This document shows positions 1-6,860 of a DNA stretch of 27,718 nucleotides, piece after piece. The stretch's first letter is position 1, and each line of letters begins with the position of its first letter. The translations under genes were made by a program, and so were the position numbers. The DNA comes from Armatimonadota bacterium. Its GTDB lineage: Bacteria > Sysuimicrobiota > Sysuimicrobiia > Sysuimicrobiales > Kaftiobacteriaceae. The stretch spans positions 1 through 27,718 of the forward strand of contig JAIBHM010000006.1 of the NCBI GenBank assembly GCA_020028535.1, in the 5' to 3' direction. The notes under the pieces were generated by a model. It ran no database searches and was not told the origin of the DNA. It was given only the letters and a program-made list of their open reading frames with translations.

Positions 1-94
1 CGTCGTGGTCGGACGCGTTTAGGAAGGCGGGAGAGACCGCCAACATCACGGCCAAGGCGATCGAAGTAATCAACAGCCAGACTCTCGATTTCAT
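1..94 (-). CDS. Exported protein, N-terminus only (possibly DUF4331 family)
   Basis: Only the first 31 codons lie in the window; the gene runs off the left edge. The ATG at 94 is preceded by a strong Shine-Dalgarno (AGGAGGAG, from 101-108 on the minus strand). The product starts MKSRVWLL and continues as a classic signal peptide: two positive charges, a hydrophobic stretch of about 18 residues, then a likely signal-peptidase site just before ASDHD. It is therefore exported or secreted. From memory, DUF4331 proteins often begin their mature chain with ASDHDD, so that family is a reasonable guess, but five residues cannot prove it. The gene diverges from the sigma/anti-sigma pair across about 170 bases, so it could be a target of that sigma factor; no promoter match supports this. 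Confidence 0.6.
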   Translation of the reverse strand, partial: MKSRVWLLITSIALAVMLAVSPAFLNASDHD

Positions 95-248
95 TGCTTT
101 CTCCTCCTTCGCTGAGTTGCGAAATCACTCGAGCCGCCGCGGCGCGAGCTCACCCCTCCCTTCGCACGCGGGCGACCATTGGATTGGGATTGGACTCAGA
201 CTGGCAGTCGAACCCATCCGGGCAACCGTGCCGGACGAACAGATGTGT

Positions 249-253
249 GGAGG
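249..253 (+). promoter_or_regulatory. Ribosome binding site that fixes the sigma-factor start
   Basis: GGAGG lies 8 bases before the ATG at 262. Upstream in-frame starts (open from base 94) have no such site, and the extra residues they would add have no sigma-factor similarity, so translation most likely begins at 262. Confidence 0.7.
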
Positions 254-261
254 ACGCGCCG

Positions 262-906
262 ATGGGCATGGTCACAGGAACGCTGTCCGGCCTCGTTGAA
301 CCGCCCAAGCGTTCGCCCGCAATGGCACATGGCATGACAGGCGGTCCTGATTCGGACGACGACGATGCCCGGCTGCTCGCGCGTATCGCGCAGCGAGACG
401 ACGCGGCCTTCGAAAACCTCTACGACCGCTTTGCCGGTGCGGTCTACTCGCTGATCAACCGAATCACGGGCAGTCCGCACACCGCGCAGGACACCACACA
501 GGAGGCCTTCCTCAGCATCTGGCGCGATGCGGGCGAGTTCGACCCGAGTCGTGGGCGGGCCAGATCGTGGGTCCTCTCCCTAGCCCACCACAAGGGCGTC
601 GACGCGGTGCGGCGTCTGCGAGTGCGATCCGCAGACCTGCTGGATGAAGGGGCGCGAATGAACCCTGCGCCCGATCCAGTGGAGTTCGCCATGCGCGCCG
701 TGGCCCAGGGCCAGGTGCGGCTGGCCCTCCTGGCGCTGTCGCGCGAACAGCGCGAGGCGATCGTCCTGGCCTATTACGGCGGCTACACGCAGCAGGAGAT
801 CGCGCAGCGGCTCCAGGTACCCCTTGGTACGGTGAAAACCCGCGTGCGTGACGGCATGGCGCGACTGCGCCGATCGCTCACAGAAAGCGAGGATTCGCCC
901 CGGTGA
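262..906 (+). CDS. ECF-type RNA polymerase sigma factor (SigK-like)
   Basis: A 214-residue sigma-70 family protein of the extracytoplasmic-function type. Region 2 spans roughly residues 49-119 (AFENLYDRFAG, then TTQEAFLSIWRDA, the core-binding and -10 recognition part). Region 4 spans roughly 152-206 (LSREQREAIVLAYYGG, then the helix-turn-helix YTQQEIAQRLQVPLGTVKTR), which reads the -35 element. The first 36 residues are an acidic, low-complexity extension. The stop overlaps the start of the next gene by 4 bases (GTGA), so sigma and anti-sigma factor are translationally coupled. The pairing with an RskA-like anti-sigma factor resembles the SigK/RskA group. It should direct RNA polymerase to a small regulon when released from the anti-sigma factor; the inducing signal cannot be read here. 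Confidence 0.9.
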   Translation: MGMVTGTLSGLVEPPKRSPAMAHGMTGGPDSDDDDARLLARIAQRDDAAFENLYDRFAGAVYSLINRITGSPHTAQDTTQEAFLSIWRDAGEFDPSRGRARSWVLSLAHHKGVDAVRRLRVRSADLLDEGARMNPAPDPVEFAMRAVAQGQVRLALLALSREQREAIVLAYYGGYTQQEIAQRLQVPLGTVKTRVRDGMARLRRSLTESEDSPR

Positions 907-1601
907 GGGACGAGCACGTGCTGGAACTGCTGCCGGGCTACGCGCTGGACGCACTCGAGCGCGAGGAACAACGCGCCGTGGCGGAGCATCTCCGAACGTG
1001 CGCCAGCTGCCGCGAGGAATTGGTCCTGCTGCGTGGAGTCACTGACTCGCTGGCGGCGGCCGTTATCCCGGCGTCGCCACCGGCAGGTCTACGGCGAGCG
1101 GTTCTTGACGCGGTTCGCCCCGCTCGGGGGATGCAGCGTTGGAGCCCATCACCAGCGTGGGCAGCGGTCGCGGCGGCACTCATTCTGGTCCTGGCTGCCG
1201 GGCTCGTCTCCATAAATCAGAAGCTGCAAGCTCTGCACGCACGTCTCGCGGCGCAGGAGCAGGCGCTCGAACTCCTCACCGCCCCCGCCGCACGCACGAT
1301 TGAGTTGTCCGGGAGCGTCGAAGCATCTGCTCGTTTTGTGTTCCGTCCCGGGCGACAGGCGGGCGCACTCATTGTCACCGATCTGCGAGACCCCGGACGA
1401 GATCTGCTATATCAATTGTGGCTCATTGGACCCGCTCAGCCGGAGAGCGCAGGGGTCTTCCGACCCCGTACGGACCGGCCGGTTATCCTTGCGGTGTCCG
1501 GGGATTTTGCGCGATATCAGGCCGTCGCGATTTCAGTCGAGCGCGCACCGCTGGGGGCCACTCAGCCCACGGCAGCGCCAATCTTGGTGGGCAGGCTCTA
1601 G
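903..1601 (+). CDS. Membrane anti-sigma factor, zinc-finger plus RskA-like domain
   Basis: A 232-residue partner of the upstream ECF sigma factor. The N-terminal cytoplasmic domain carries the zinc anti-sigma (ZAS) motif H29-x3-C33-x2-C36, which normally clamps the sigma factor. One transmembrane helix follows at about residues 85-104 (AWAAVAAALILVLAAGL), then a short coiled-coil-like stretch (about 105-125). The outer domain is RskA-like, about 130-232, with LYQLWLIGPAQPESAGVF typical of that family. In such proteins regulated intramembrane proteolysis frees the sigma factor. The GTG start at 903 overlaps the sigma stop codon, which supports this start and a fixed stoichiometry. The gene converges with the DUF420 gene, leaving 2 bases between stops. 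Confidence 0.9.
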   Translation: MRDEHVLELLPGYALDALEREEQRAVAEHLRTCASCREELVLLRGVTDSLAAAVIPASPPAGLRRAVLDAVRPARGMQRWSPSPAWAAVAAALILVLAAGLVSINQKLQALHARLAAQEQALELLTAPAARTIELSGSVEASARFVFRPGRQAGALIVTDLRDPGRDLLYQLWLIGPAQPESAGVFRPRTDRPVILAVSGDFARYQAVAISVERAPLGATQPTAAPILVGRL

Positions 1602-1603
1602 CC

Positions 1604-2203
1604 TCAGTAGCCGACGTTCAGCAGCAGGTAGACTCCGATCCCCAAGATCAAACTCAGCGACCACGTGATCACGGCCACACGTCCGGCGCGGGGATGCGCG
1701 GTCCGGCCGACCTCGACCGGATCACGCGTGAGGCCGACGAGGACATTATAGATAACCGGAGGCACCGATAGGATAGACAGCAGGATGTGAACCGTCAGCA
1801 TCGGCAAGTAGAAGTACGTTCGCACGACCGCCGGCCCGGGAAAGGCTTTCGTGCCACCGAGCGCCACGCGCGTCACATACAGCACGAGAAACACGGAGAT
1901 CAATGTGGCAGCGGAAAGCATGTATTTGCGATGGACTGCAACGTTCCCCCTGCGGATGGCGCGCCAACCCAGGCGGAGGCAGATCAGCGCGGCGGCATTG
2001 ATCACGGCAATGAAGTGTGGGGCCAGGGCAACAAGACGGGCGACTGCGGGAGGAAGACCGGGCGGAGGCTCACTGGCGAGCGCGTAGGCAAGAACCGAAT
2101 AGACGACGGCCGCAAGAAAAACTGCGACGATACCGGGACGACGGACGAGCAGATCGCTTCGGCGCTTCGCGCCTCGCGATGATATGCCTTGGGATGACCT
2201 CAC
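1604..2203 (-). CDS. DUF420 family multi-pass membrane protein
   Basis: I take the GTG at 2203, which overlaps the thiolase stop as GTGA; this gives 199 residues. A longer frame opens at 2251 but lies inside the thiolase gene. About five transmembrane helices are visible (roughly 23-42, 58-77, 97-116, 130-150, 175-196). Histidines H63, H91 (in HRKYM), H139 and H170 sit near membrane edges, as in DUF420 (YozB/CtaM group). Firmicute members have been linked to maturation of haem-copper quinol oxidase, so a respiratory assembly role is possible. Its position as last gene of a catabolic operon is unexplained; it may simply share the transcript. Family assignment is fairly sure, function is not. 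Confidence 0.75.
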   Translation of the reverse strand: MRSSQGISSRGAKRRSDLLVRRPGIVAVFLAAVVYSVLAYALASEPPPGLPPAVARLVALAPHFIAVINAAALICLRLGWRAIRRGNVAVHRKYMLSAATLISVFLVLYVTRVALGGTKAFPGPAVVRTYFYLPMLTVHILLSILSVPPVIYNVLVGLTRDPVEVGRTAHPRAGRVAVITWSLSLILGIGVYLLLNVGY

Positions 2204-3417
2204 GCCGCGTTTTCGACGACCATCGCGATCCCCTGCCCCACCCCGATGCACATCGTCGCCAGTCCGTAGCGCCCTCGACGACGGCGGAGCTCGTGGACAA
2301 GCGTGGTCACCAGGCGCGCCCCCGAGAAGCCGATGGGATGGCCGAGCGCGATGGCGCCACCGTTGGGGTTGAGTTTGTCGAGGGGAATCTTCAACTCGCG
2401 GATGCAGGGAATGACCTGAGCGGCAAAGGCCTCATTCAGTTCAATGACGTCGATGTCCGCGATGCGCAATCCGGTCCGCTCCAGGACTTTTCGCGTCGCC
2501 GGAATCGGCCCGAGTCCCATGTAGGCCGGATCGACGCCTGCGACGGCGGAGGCGATGATGCGGGCCATGGGCCGGAGGTTGAGCTCTTCCGCGCGCTCAG
2601 AGGAGAGGAGCAGCACCGCCGCCGCCCCGTCGTTGATCCCCGACGAGTTGCCGGCCGTCACGGTGCCGTCTTTCTTGAACACCGGCCGGAGCGTCGCCAG
2701 TTTGTCGACGGTGGTGTCCGGCCGCGGGTGCTCGTCCGTGTCCACGACAATGGGATCACCCTTGGCCTGCGGGATCACGACCGGTACGATCTCGTCCTTG
2801 AACCGTCCCTCTGCAATGGCGCGGGCAGCGCGCTGGTGGCTCTGCACCGCAAACTCGTCCTGTTCTTTCCGGCTGATCCCGAAGCGCTCGGCCACATTCT
2901 CCGCAGTCTCGCCCATGCTGTAGGGTGGATGCATCTCGGCGAGACGCGGGTTGGTGAAGCGCCAGCCCAGCGTCGTGTCATGCATCCGGACTTCCCCACG
3001 CGGGTACGCCGCTTCAGGTTTGGCCATCACATAGGGCGCGCGCGTCATCGACTCCGCGCCGCCCGCGATGAAGACGTCCCCTTCCCCGACCTTGATGGCC
3101 TGGGCCGCTGAGGCCACCGCCTGCATCCCCGAGCCGCACAGGCGATTCACGGTTTGACCGGCGACCGCGACGGGAAGCCCCGCCAGCAGCAAGGCCATTC
3201 GCGCGACGTTGCGATTGTCTTCGCCGGCCTGATTTGCGGCACCGAAGATCACGTCCTCGACGAGGTTGGGATCGATGCCAGTGTGCCGGATCAGTTGCCG
3301 GATGACGTGCGCGGCCAGGTCGTCGGGGCGGACATCCCGCAGCACGCCGTTGTAGCGTCCGACGGGCGTGCGGACCCCATCGATGATGACCGGCACGCGC
3401 ATTCCGGGCGTCCGCAT
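2200..3417 (-). CDS. Acyl-CoA thiolase, 3-oxoadipyl-CoA thiolase-like (PaaJ/PcaF type)
   Basis: A full-length 405-residue thiolase. The catalytic nucleophile is C94 (NRLCGSGMQ), with H360 (ALGHPIGFSGAR) and C390 (CIGVGQG) completing the active site. The segments GAANQAGEDNRNVARMALL, ETAENVAERFGISR, MGLGPIPATRKVL and IELNEAFAAQ match the subgroup that cleaves 3-oxoadipyl-CoA to succinyl-CoA and acetyl-CoA in phenylacetate and beta-ketoadipate catabolism; a general 3-ketoacyl-CoA thiolase is the alternative. The ATG at 3417 has an AAGGA ribosome site 8 bases upstream and lies 2 bases after the preceding crotonase stop; a second Met at codon 6 is less likely. It is the thiolytic end of an operon with three crotonases and is coupled to the DUF420 gene by a GTGA overlap. 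Confidence 0.9.
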   Translation of the reverse strand: MRTPGMRVPVIIDGVRTPVGRYNGVLRDVRPDDLAAHVIRQLIRHTGIDPNLVEDVIFGAANQAGEDNRNVARMALLLAGLPVAVAGQTVNRLCGSGMQAVASAAQAIKVGEGDVFIAGGAESMTRAPYVMAKPEAAYPRGEVRMHDTTLGWRFTNPRLAEMHPPYSMGETAENVAERFGISRKEQDEFAVQSHQRAARAIAEGRFKDEIVPVVIPQAKGDPIVVDTDEHPRPDTTVDKLATLRPVFKKDGTVTAGNSSGINDGAAAVLLLSSERAEELNLRPMARIIASAVAGVDPAYMGLGPIPATRKVLERTGLRIADIDVIELNEAFAAQVIPCIRELKIPLDKLNPNGGAIALGHPIGFSGARLVTTLVHELRRRRGRYGLATMCIGVGQGIAMVVENAA

Positions 3418-3419
3418 CG

Positions 3420-4196
3420 TTACCGTCCTTCGTACCTGGCTTGCCGCTTTTCGAGAAACGCCGTCACACCCTCCCGGTGATCCGCGGTCCGGCCTGCGAC
3501 CTCTTGCATGTGCGCCTCGTAGTCCAGCGCATCCTCAAGCGTCGAGCGCAGCGCGTAGGTCATGGCGCGCTTGGTGAGCCCGTAGGCCCGGGTCGGCCCG
3601 GCCGCCAGCCGCTGCGCCAGGTCCATCGTCTTGGCCATGAGATCTTCGTGCGGCACCACCCGGTTGACCAACCCCAGCCGCAGCGCCTCCTGCGCGTCGA
3701 CGGGCTCAGCCAGGTAGGCGAGCTCGAGCGCCTTGCCCAATCCCACGAGCCGCGGCAGGAACCAGGTGCTTCCCGAATCCGGCACGAGACCGACGCGGGA
3801 GAAGACCTCGATGAAACTGGCCCGCTCCGAGGCCACGCGCAGATCCGCCGCAAGTGCCAGGCTGCATCCGGCCCCCGCCGCTACGCCGTTCACCGCAGCA
3901 AGCACAGGTTTCTCCATCGTGCGGATCAGAGAGATCACGGGGTTGTAGGTGGCGTGCAGGTGCTCCCGGTACGATGTCGGCCCTCCGGCGCGATCCCGCA
4001 AGTCCTGGCCGGAGCAGAAGCCGCGACCGGCTCCGGTGATCACGACGCACCGGACCGCCGCATCCCGGGTGCCCTGGCGCAAGGTGTCGCGCAACTCCCC
4101 GGCCATCTGGTCGTTGACCGCATTGAGGACGTCCGGCCGGTTCAACGTGATCGCCATCACGCCGCCGCTTTGCTCAACGATGATCGTATCCGGCAT
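3420..4196 (-). CDS. Enoyl-CoA hydratase/isomerase, PaaG-like
   Basis: A 258-residue crotonase (MPDTIIVEQ start). The oxyanion-hole segments are AGRGFCSGQDL (about 56-66) and GVAAGAGCSLALAAD (about 104-118). At the position where hydratases carry the second glutamate it has VPDSGSTWFLP with D140, the arrangement of the phenylacetate-pathway isomerase PaaG, which acts on ring-epoxidised phenylacetyl-CoA. This makes isomerase more likely than hydratase. The ATG at 4196 is preceded by GGGGTGAG and gives the usual family length; an upstream in-frame extension has no similarity and overlaps the neighbouring gene. It lies 31 bases after the preceding crotonase and 2 bases before the thiolase start. 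The oxygenase (PaaABCE) and ligase (PaaK) that would accompany PaaG are not in the window, so the substrate is open. Confidence 0.85.
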   Translation of the reverse strand: MPDTIIVEQSGGVMAITLNRPDVLNAVNDQMAGELRDTLRQGTRDAAVRCVVITGAGRGFCSGQDLRDRAGGPTSYREHLHATYNPVISLIRTMEKPVLAAVNGVAAGAGCSLALAADLRVASERASFIEVFSRVGLVPDSGSTWFLPRLVGLGKALELAYLAEPVDAQEALRLGLVNRVVPHEDLMAKTMDLAQRLAAGPTRAYGLTKRAMTYALRSTLEDALDYEAHMQEVAGRTADHREGVTAFLEKRQARYEGR

Positions 4197-4227
4197 CAGC
4201 TCACCCCGCCTGTAGTCTACCGCTGAG

Positions 4228-5001
4228 TCAGCGGCCCTTGAAGATGGCTTTGCGCTTCTCGAGGAAGGCGCTGATGCCTTCGGCGCGATCTTCCGTCGCA
4301 AAGAGCAGGTAGAAGCACTTGCGCTCGAAGTCCAGACCACCTTCGAGGTGCGTGTCAAATGCCTTGAGAACCGATTCCTTCGCCAGCCGCACGGCGACCG
4401 GAGCCTTGCCCGCGATCTCTCTGGCCATCCCCTTCGCCTCGTCCAGGACGACCTCGGGGGGCACGACCTTCGTGACCAGACCCCAGGCTTCGGCCTGCCG
4501 CGCAGGAATCGGCCGTCCGGTGAGCACCATCTCCATGGCTCGGTATTTCCCGATCGCCCGCGTCAGGCGCTGCGTACCGCCGGCGCCGGGCATGATGCCG
4601 AGATTGATCTCGGGCTGCCCAAACTGCGCAGTTTCGCTGGCGACGATGATGTCGCACAGCATCGCCAGTTCGCACCCGCCGCCGAGCGCCAGCCCGTTCA
4701 CCGCGGCGATGATGGGCGTGGTGATCTTCCTGATCCGCTCCCACTGCTGAAACCGGTAGCCGGCCAGCATCTGCGGGGCGCTGGCCCCGGCCATCTCCTT
4801 GATGTCCGCGCCGGCGGCAAAGGCCCGGCCCGCGCCGGTGATCACGATGCACCGGACGGCCTCGTCGCGGTCGAAGCCTTCACAGGCGTCCACGAGCTCA
4901 TTCATCGTCGTCTGATTGAGCGCGTTCAGCACGTCCGGGCGGTTCAACGTGACGACCGCAACGCCGTCCTCGGTCGCCGCGGTGATGTTCTGATATGCCA
5001 T
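4228..5001 (-). CDS. Enoyl-CoA hydratase (crotonase), PaaF/EchA-like
   Basis: A 257-residue crotonase of the standard hydratase type. Both catalytic glutamates are present: E111 in GGGCELAMLCD and E131 in FGQPEINLG, so syn-hydration of a trans-2-enoyl-CoA is expected. The oxyanion-hole segment AGRAFAAGADIKEM is intact, and the C-terminus FLEKRKAIFKGR is typical. The ATG at 5001 has GGAGG 5 bases upstream, which fixes the start. It sits 16 bases after the zinc-ribbon crotonase gene and 31 bases before the PaaG-like gene. With the thiolase it can supply hydration and thiolysis steps; the 3-hydroxyacyl-CoA dehydrogenase is not in the window. Substrate chain or ring cannot be told from sequence. 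Confidence 0.92.
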   Translation of the reverse strand: MAYQNITAATEDGVAVVTLNRPDVLNALNQTTMNELVDACEGFDRDEAVRCIVITGAGRAFAAGADIKEMAGASAPQMLAGYRFQQWERIRKITTPIIAAVNGLALGGGCELAMLCDIIVASETAQFGQPEINLGIMPGAGGTQRLTRAIGKYRAMEMVLTGRPIPARQAEAWGLVTKVVPPEVVLDEAKGMAREIAGKAPVAVRLAKESVLKAFDTHLEGGLDFERKCFYLLFATEDRAEGISAFLEKRKAIFKGR

Positions 5002-5017
5002 GTGGGCCTCCGCCGTA

Positions 5018-5974
5018 TTAGAGTTTCCGGCCGCAGTTGCCGCAGTGGGTGAACTGCTCGGGCAGGTGAGCGGCTCCGCAGTGCGGGCACGTGCGCACCG
5101 GAGGCCCCCAGGCGTGCTCGGTGCTCTCCCCGCGAGCGAGTTTCCGGCGGATGCCGGCGTAGTCGACCGGCCGCTTCTCGCGGAACGCCTCGAGGCCCTC
5201 CTGGGTCTCCGGCGAGCCGGCATGCAGGGTGAGCCATTCCCGTGCGTGCCCGATCGTCAGGTGCCAGCTCAGATCTCGCCAGAAGTTGATCTGCTGTTTC
5301 GTGTAGCGGGTCACTTCGGGCAGTTTGTCGGCGAGTTTGCGCGCCAGCGTGTCGACAGCGCCGTCCAGATCGGCTCGGGGGACTACCTGGTTCACGAGTC
5401 CCCAGGCCAAGGCCTGGCGCGCAGGCACGTCTTCACAGAGGAACAACATCTCACGCGCCCGCCGGTCCCCGACGATCAACGGCAGCCACTGCGTCGCCCC
5501 CGCCGCCGGCACGCTGCCGCGCGCCGGACCGACATGGCGGATGACGACGTCGTCCGCGGCCACCGCCAGGTCGCAGGCGATGTTGAACTCATTGCCGCCC
5601 CCAACGACCATGCCGTTGAGCCGGGCGAGCGTCGGTTTGCCGATGCCGCGCAGACGCTCCTGCGCCTCGATGAACGCACCCATCCACTTCCAATAGTCCC
5701 GGGGTATGCGCAGGAACTGCTCCTGCTCGGTGAGGTCCGCGCCGGTGCAGAATGCGCGGTCGCCGGCTCCGGTGAGCACGACCACGGCGACGGCATCATC
5801 CCACGAGGCGTCTTCGAATGCCCGGCTCATCTCGCGAAGGGTTGGAAAGTTCAGGGCGTTAAGGACCTCAGGGCGGTTGATGGTGACGCGGGCAACCGGA
5901 GGAGCTTTCTCGTAGATGATGTGCTGGAAGCCCAACGACTCTGCGGAACGGGGGCCCGGGGTGCGCTCGCTCAT
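5018..5974 (-). CDS. Crotonase-family protein with C-terminal zinc ribbon
   Basis: A 318-residue protein: crotonase fold at about 15-270, then a linker and a four-cysteine zinc ribbon, C296-x2-C299 and C311-x2-C314. One catalytic-type glutamate is kept (E129 in GGGNEFNIACD), but the second is replaced within HVGPARGSVPAAGATQWLP. That segment, together with VGDRRAREM, ALAWGLVNQVVP and RYTKQQINFWRDLSWH, reminds me of the 6-oxocyclohexenecarbonyl-CoA hydratases (BamA/Oah) of anaerobic benzoate degradation; this is recollection, not alignment, and this protein is shorter than BamA. It follows the EthD gene by 12 bases and precedes the hydratase by 16, so it belongs to the operon. The start ATG at 5974 lacks a good ribosome site. 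Substrate unknown; ring-derived CoA esters are a guess. Confidence 0.8.
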   Translation of the reverse strand: MSERTPGPRSAESLGFQHIIYEKAPPVARVTINRPEVLNALNFPTLREMSRAFEDASWDDAVAVVVLTGAGDRAFCTGADLTEQEQFLRIPRDYWKWMGAFIEAQERLRGIGKPTLARLNGMVVGGGNEFNIACDLAVAADDVVIRHVGPARGSVPAAGATQWLPLIVGDRRAREMLFLCEDVPARQALAWGLVNQVVPRADLDGAVDTLARKLADKLPEVTRYTKQQINFWRDLSWHLTIGHAREWLTLHAGSPETQEGLEAFREKRPVDYAGIRRKLARGESTEHAWGPPVRTCPHCGAAHLPEQFTHCGNCGRKL

Positions 5975-5986
5975 CAGGCGGCCCGC

Positions 5987-6286
5987 TCAGGGGGCCTGCG
6001 CGTAGACCATTGTGACGAGCCCGGCCGCGAACTTCTGGAGATCGTCCCCCGCCGCGCGTCCTTCGGGCGATCGCATCGCCGCGCGCAGCGTCTCTTGATC
6101 GTCGAAGTACATCTCCGCGATGAGATGGTAGGGAGCCTCGCCACCCGGCGCGCCCGTGATGCGCCAGGCCTCCACCCGCCGGAGGCCCGGCATTTTCCGG
6201 ATGAGCGGCAGATGGGTCTCACCATAATGCCGGTCGAACGCGGCCGGGTCCGGAGGCTTGCGGTACAGCGCAACGAGCTTTACCAT
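5987..6286 (-). CDS. EthD-domain small protein
   Basis: A 99-residue dimeric alpha/beta-barrel (ferredoxin-like) protein. The pattern MVKLVALYRKPPDPAAFDRH, then YGETHLPLIRKMPGLRRVE, and AEMYFDDQETLRAAMRSPEG is the EthD signature. Family members are found in ring-degradation gene clusters (EthD in the ethyl-tert-butyl-ether cluster) and their exact activity is generally unknown. The ATG at 6286 has GGAGG 6-7 bases upstream. It is the first gene of the catabolic set and lies only 29 bases downstream of the SPOR gene, so it may be transcribed with the pilus genes or from a promoter inside that gene. Confidence 0.85.
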   Translation of the reverse strand: MVKLVALYRKPPDPAAFDRHYGETHLPLIRKMPGLRRVEAWRITGAPGGEAPYHLIAEMYFDDQETLRAAMRSPEGRAAGDDLQKFAAGLVTMVYAQAP

Positions 6287-6315
6287 GACCTACCCTCCGG
6301 CAAATGCGTGCAGTT

Positions 6316-6858
6316 CTATGGAGTGATCAGGACTTCGTATCCCAGCCCGCGCAGCTCTTCCGCCATCCGCACCGCGTTATCTCGCTCGGAGAAAGCGCCG
6401 ACCTGGACCCTGAAGAGCCCCGCCGAGATGTTGATATACGCATCGTAGCCTTTCTCGCGAAGCTCTGCGGCGCGCGCTTCAGCATTCTCTTTCCGCATGA
6501 ACGCGCCCACCTGAACGCGATACAGGACTCCGGGTCGCTCCGGCGAGGCCTCGGGCGGCGGCGGCGTGGGTGTTTCCGGAGTCTGCGGCGGTGGCTGCGG
6601 CGCAGGCGACGGTTCGGGTTTAGGCGCAGGCTGCGGTGAGGGCTGCGGTCCCGGCTGTGGCTCAGGCAGCGGCTGCGGCGCCGGGGGGGCTGGCGACTCC
6701 CGCGGCGCGGGTTGCGGGGTCGGTCGAATCGGCCTTGGCACGGAGGTCGTGGGCGACAGGAATGCCTGTCCGCCCACGTAGCCGACCAGGACCGCCACGA
6801 CAAAGAGCCCGAGCACGACCAGGAGAATCGCCAGCGGCCGGTACCGCAGATACTGCAT
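6316..6858 (-). CDS. Membrane-anchored, proline-rich SPOR-domain protein
   Basis: A 180-residue protein with one N-terminal membrane helix (about 8-28), a 70-residue linker made almost entirely of Pro with Gln, Glu, Lys, Ala and Ser (about 40-109), and a C-terminal SPOR domain (about 111-179; two RVQVGAF strands each followed by a helix). SPOR domains bind denuded glycan strands of peptidoglycan, often at division sites or around wall-spanning machines; the linker would span the wall or periplasm. The ATG at 6858 is chosen because GGAGG lies 6 bases upstream; a GTG directly before it (6861) overlaps the PilZ stop. Location between pilus and catabolic genes suggests a role in anchoring or wall remodelling for the pilus, which is inference. 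Confidence 0.88.
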   Translation of the reverse strand: MQYLRYRPLAILLVVLGLFVVAVLVGYVGGQAFLSPTTSVPRPIRPTPQPAPRESPAPPAPQPLPEPQPGPQPSPQPAPKPEPSPAPQPPPQTPETPTPPPPEASPERPGVLYRVQVGAFMRKENAEARAAELREKGYDAYINISAGLFRVQVGAFSERDNAVRMAEELRGLGYEVLITP

Positions 6859-6860
6859 CA

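Noticed and set aside
209..235. GAACC and CGGAC separated by about 17 bases upstream of the sigma gene, resembling an ECF autoregulatory promoter
   Set aside because: Both boxes are very short and loosely matching, and such pairs are frequent in high-GC DNA; no second copy was found upstream of the divergent gene.
2017..3111. Open frame of 364 codons on the plus strand opposite the thiolase
   Set aside because: No domain similarity and it overlaps the DUF420 and thiolase genes, which are firmly assigned.
5000..6448. Open frame of 482 codons on the plus strand opposite the crotonase and EthD genes
   Set aside because: Composition is that of a reverse-strand shadow, and the minus-strand genes have clear motifs and ribosome sites.
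6532..6741. GC-rich, short-period sequence that looks like a DNA tandem repeat
   Set aside because: It encodes the Pro-rich linker of the SPOR protein; the periodicity follows from Pro-Gln and Pro-Glu codons and is irregular at the DNA level.
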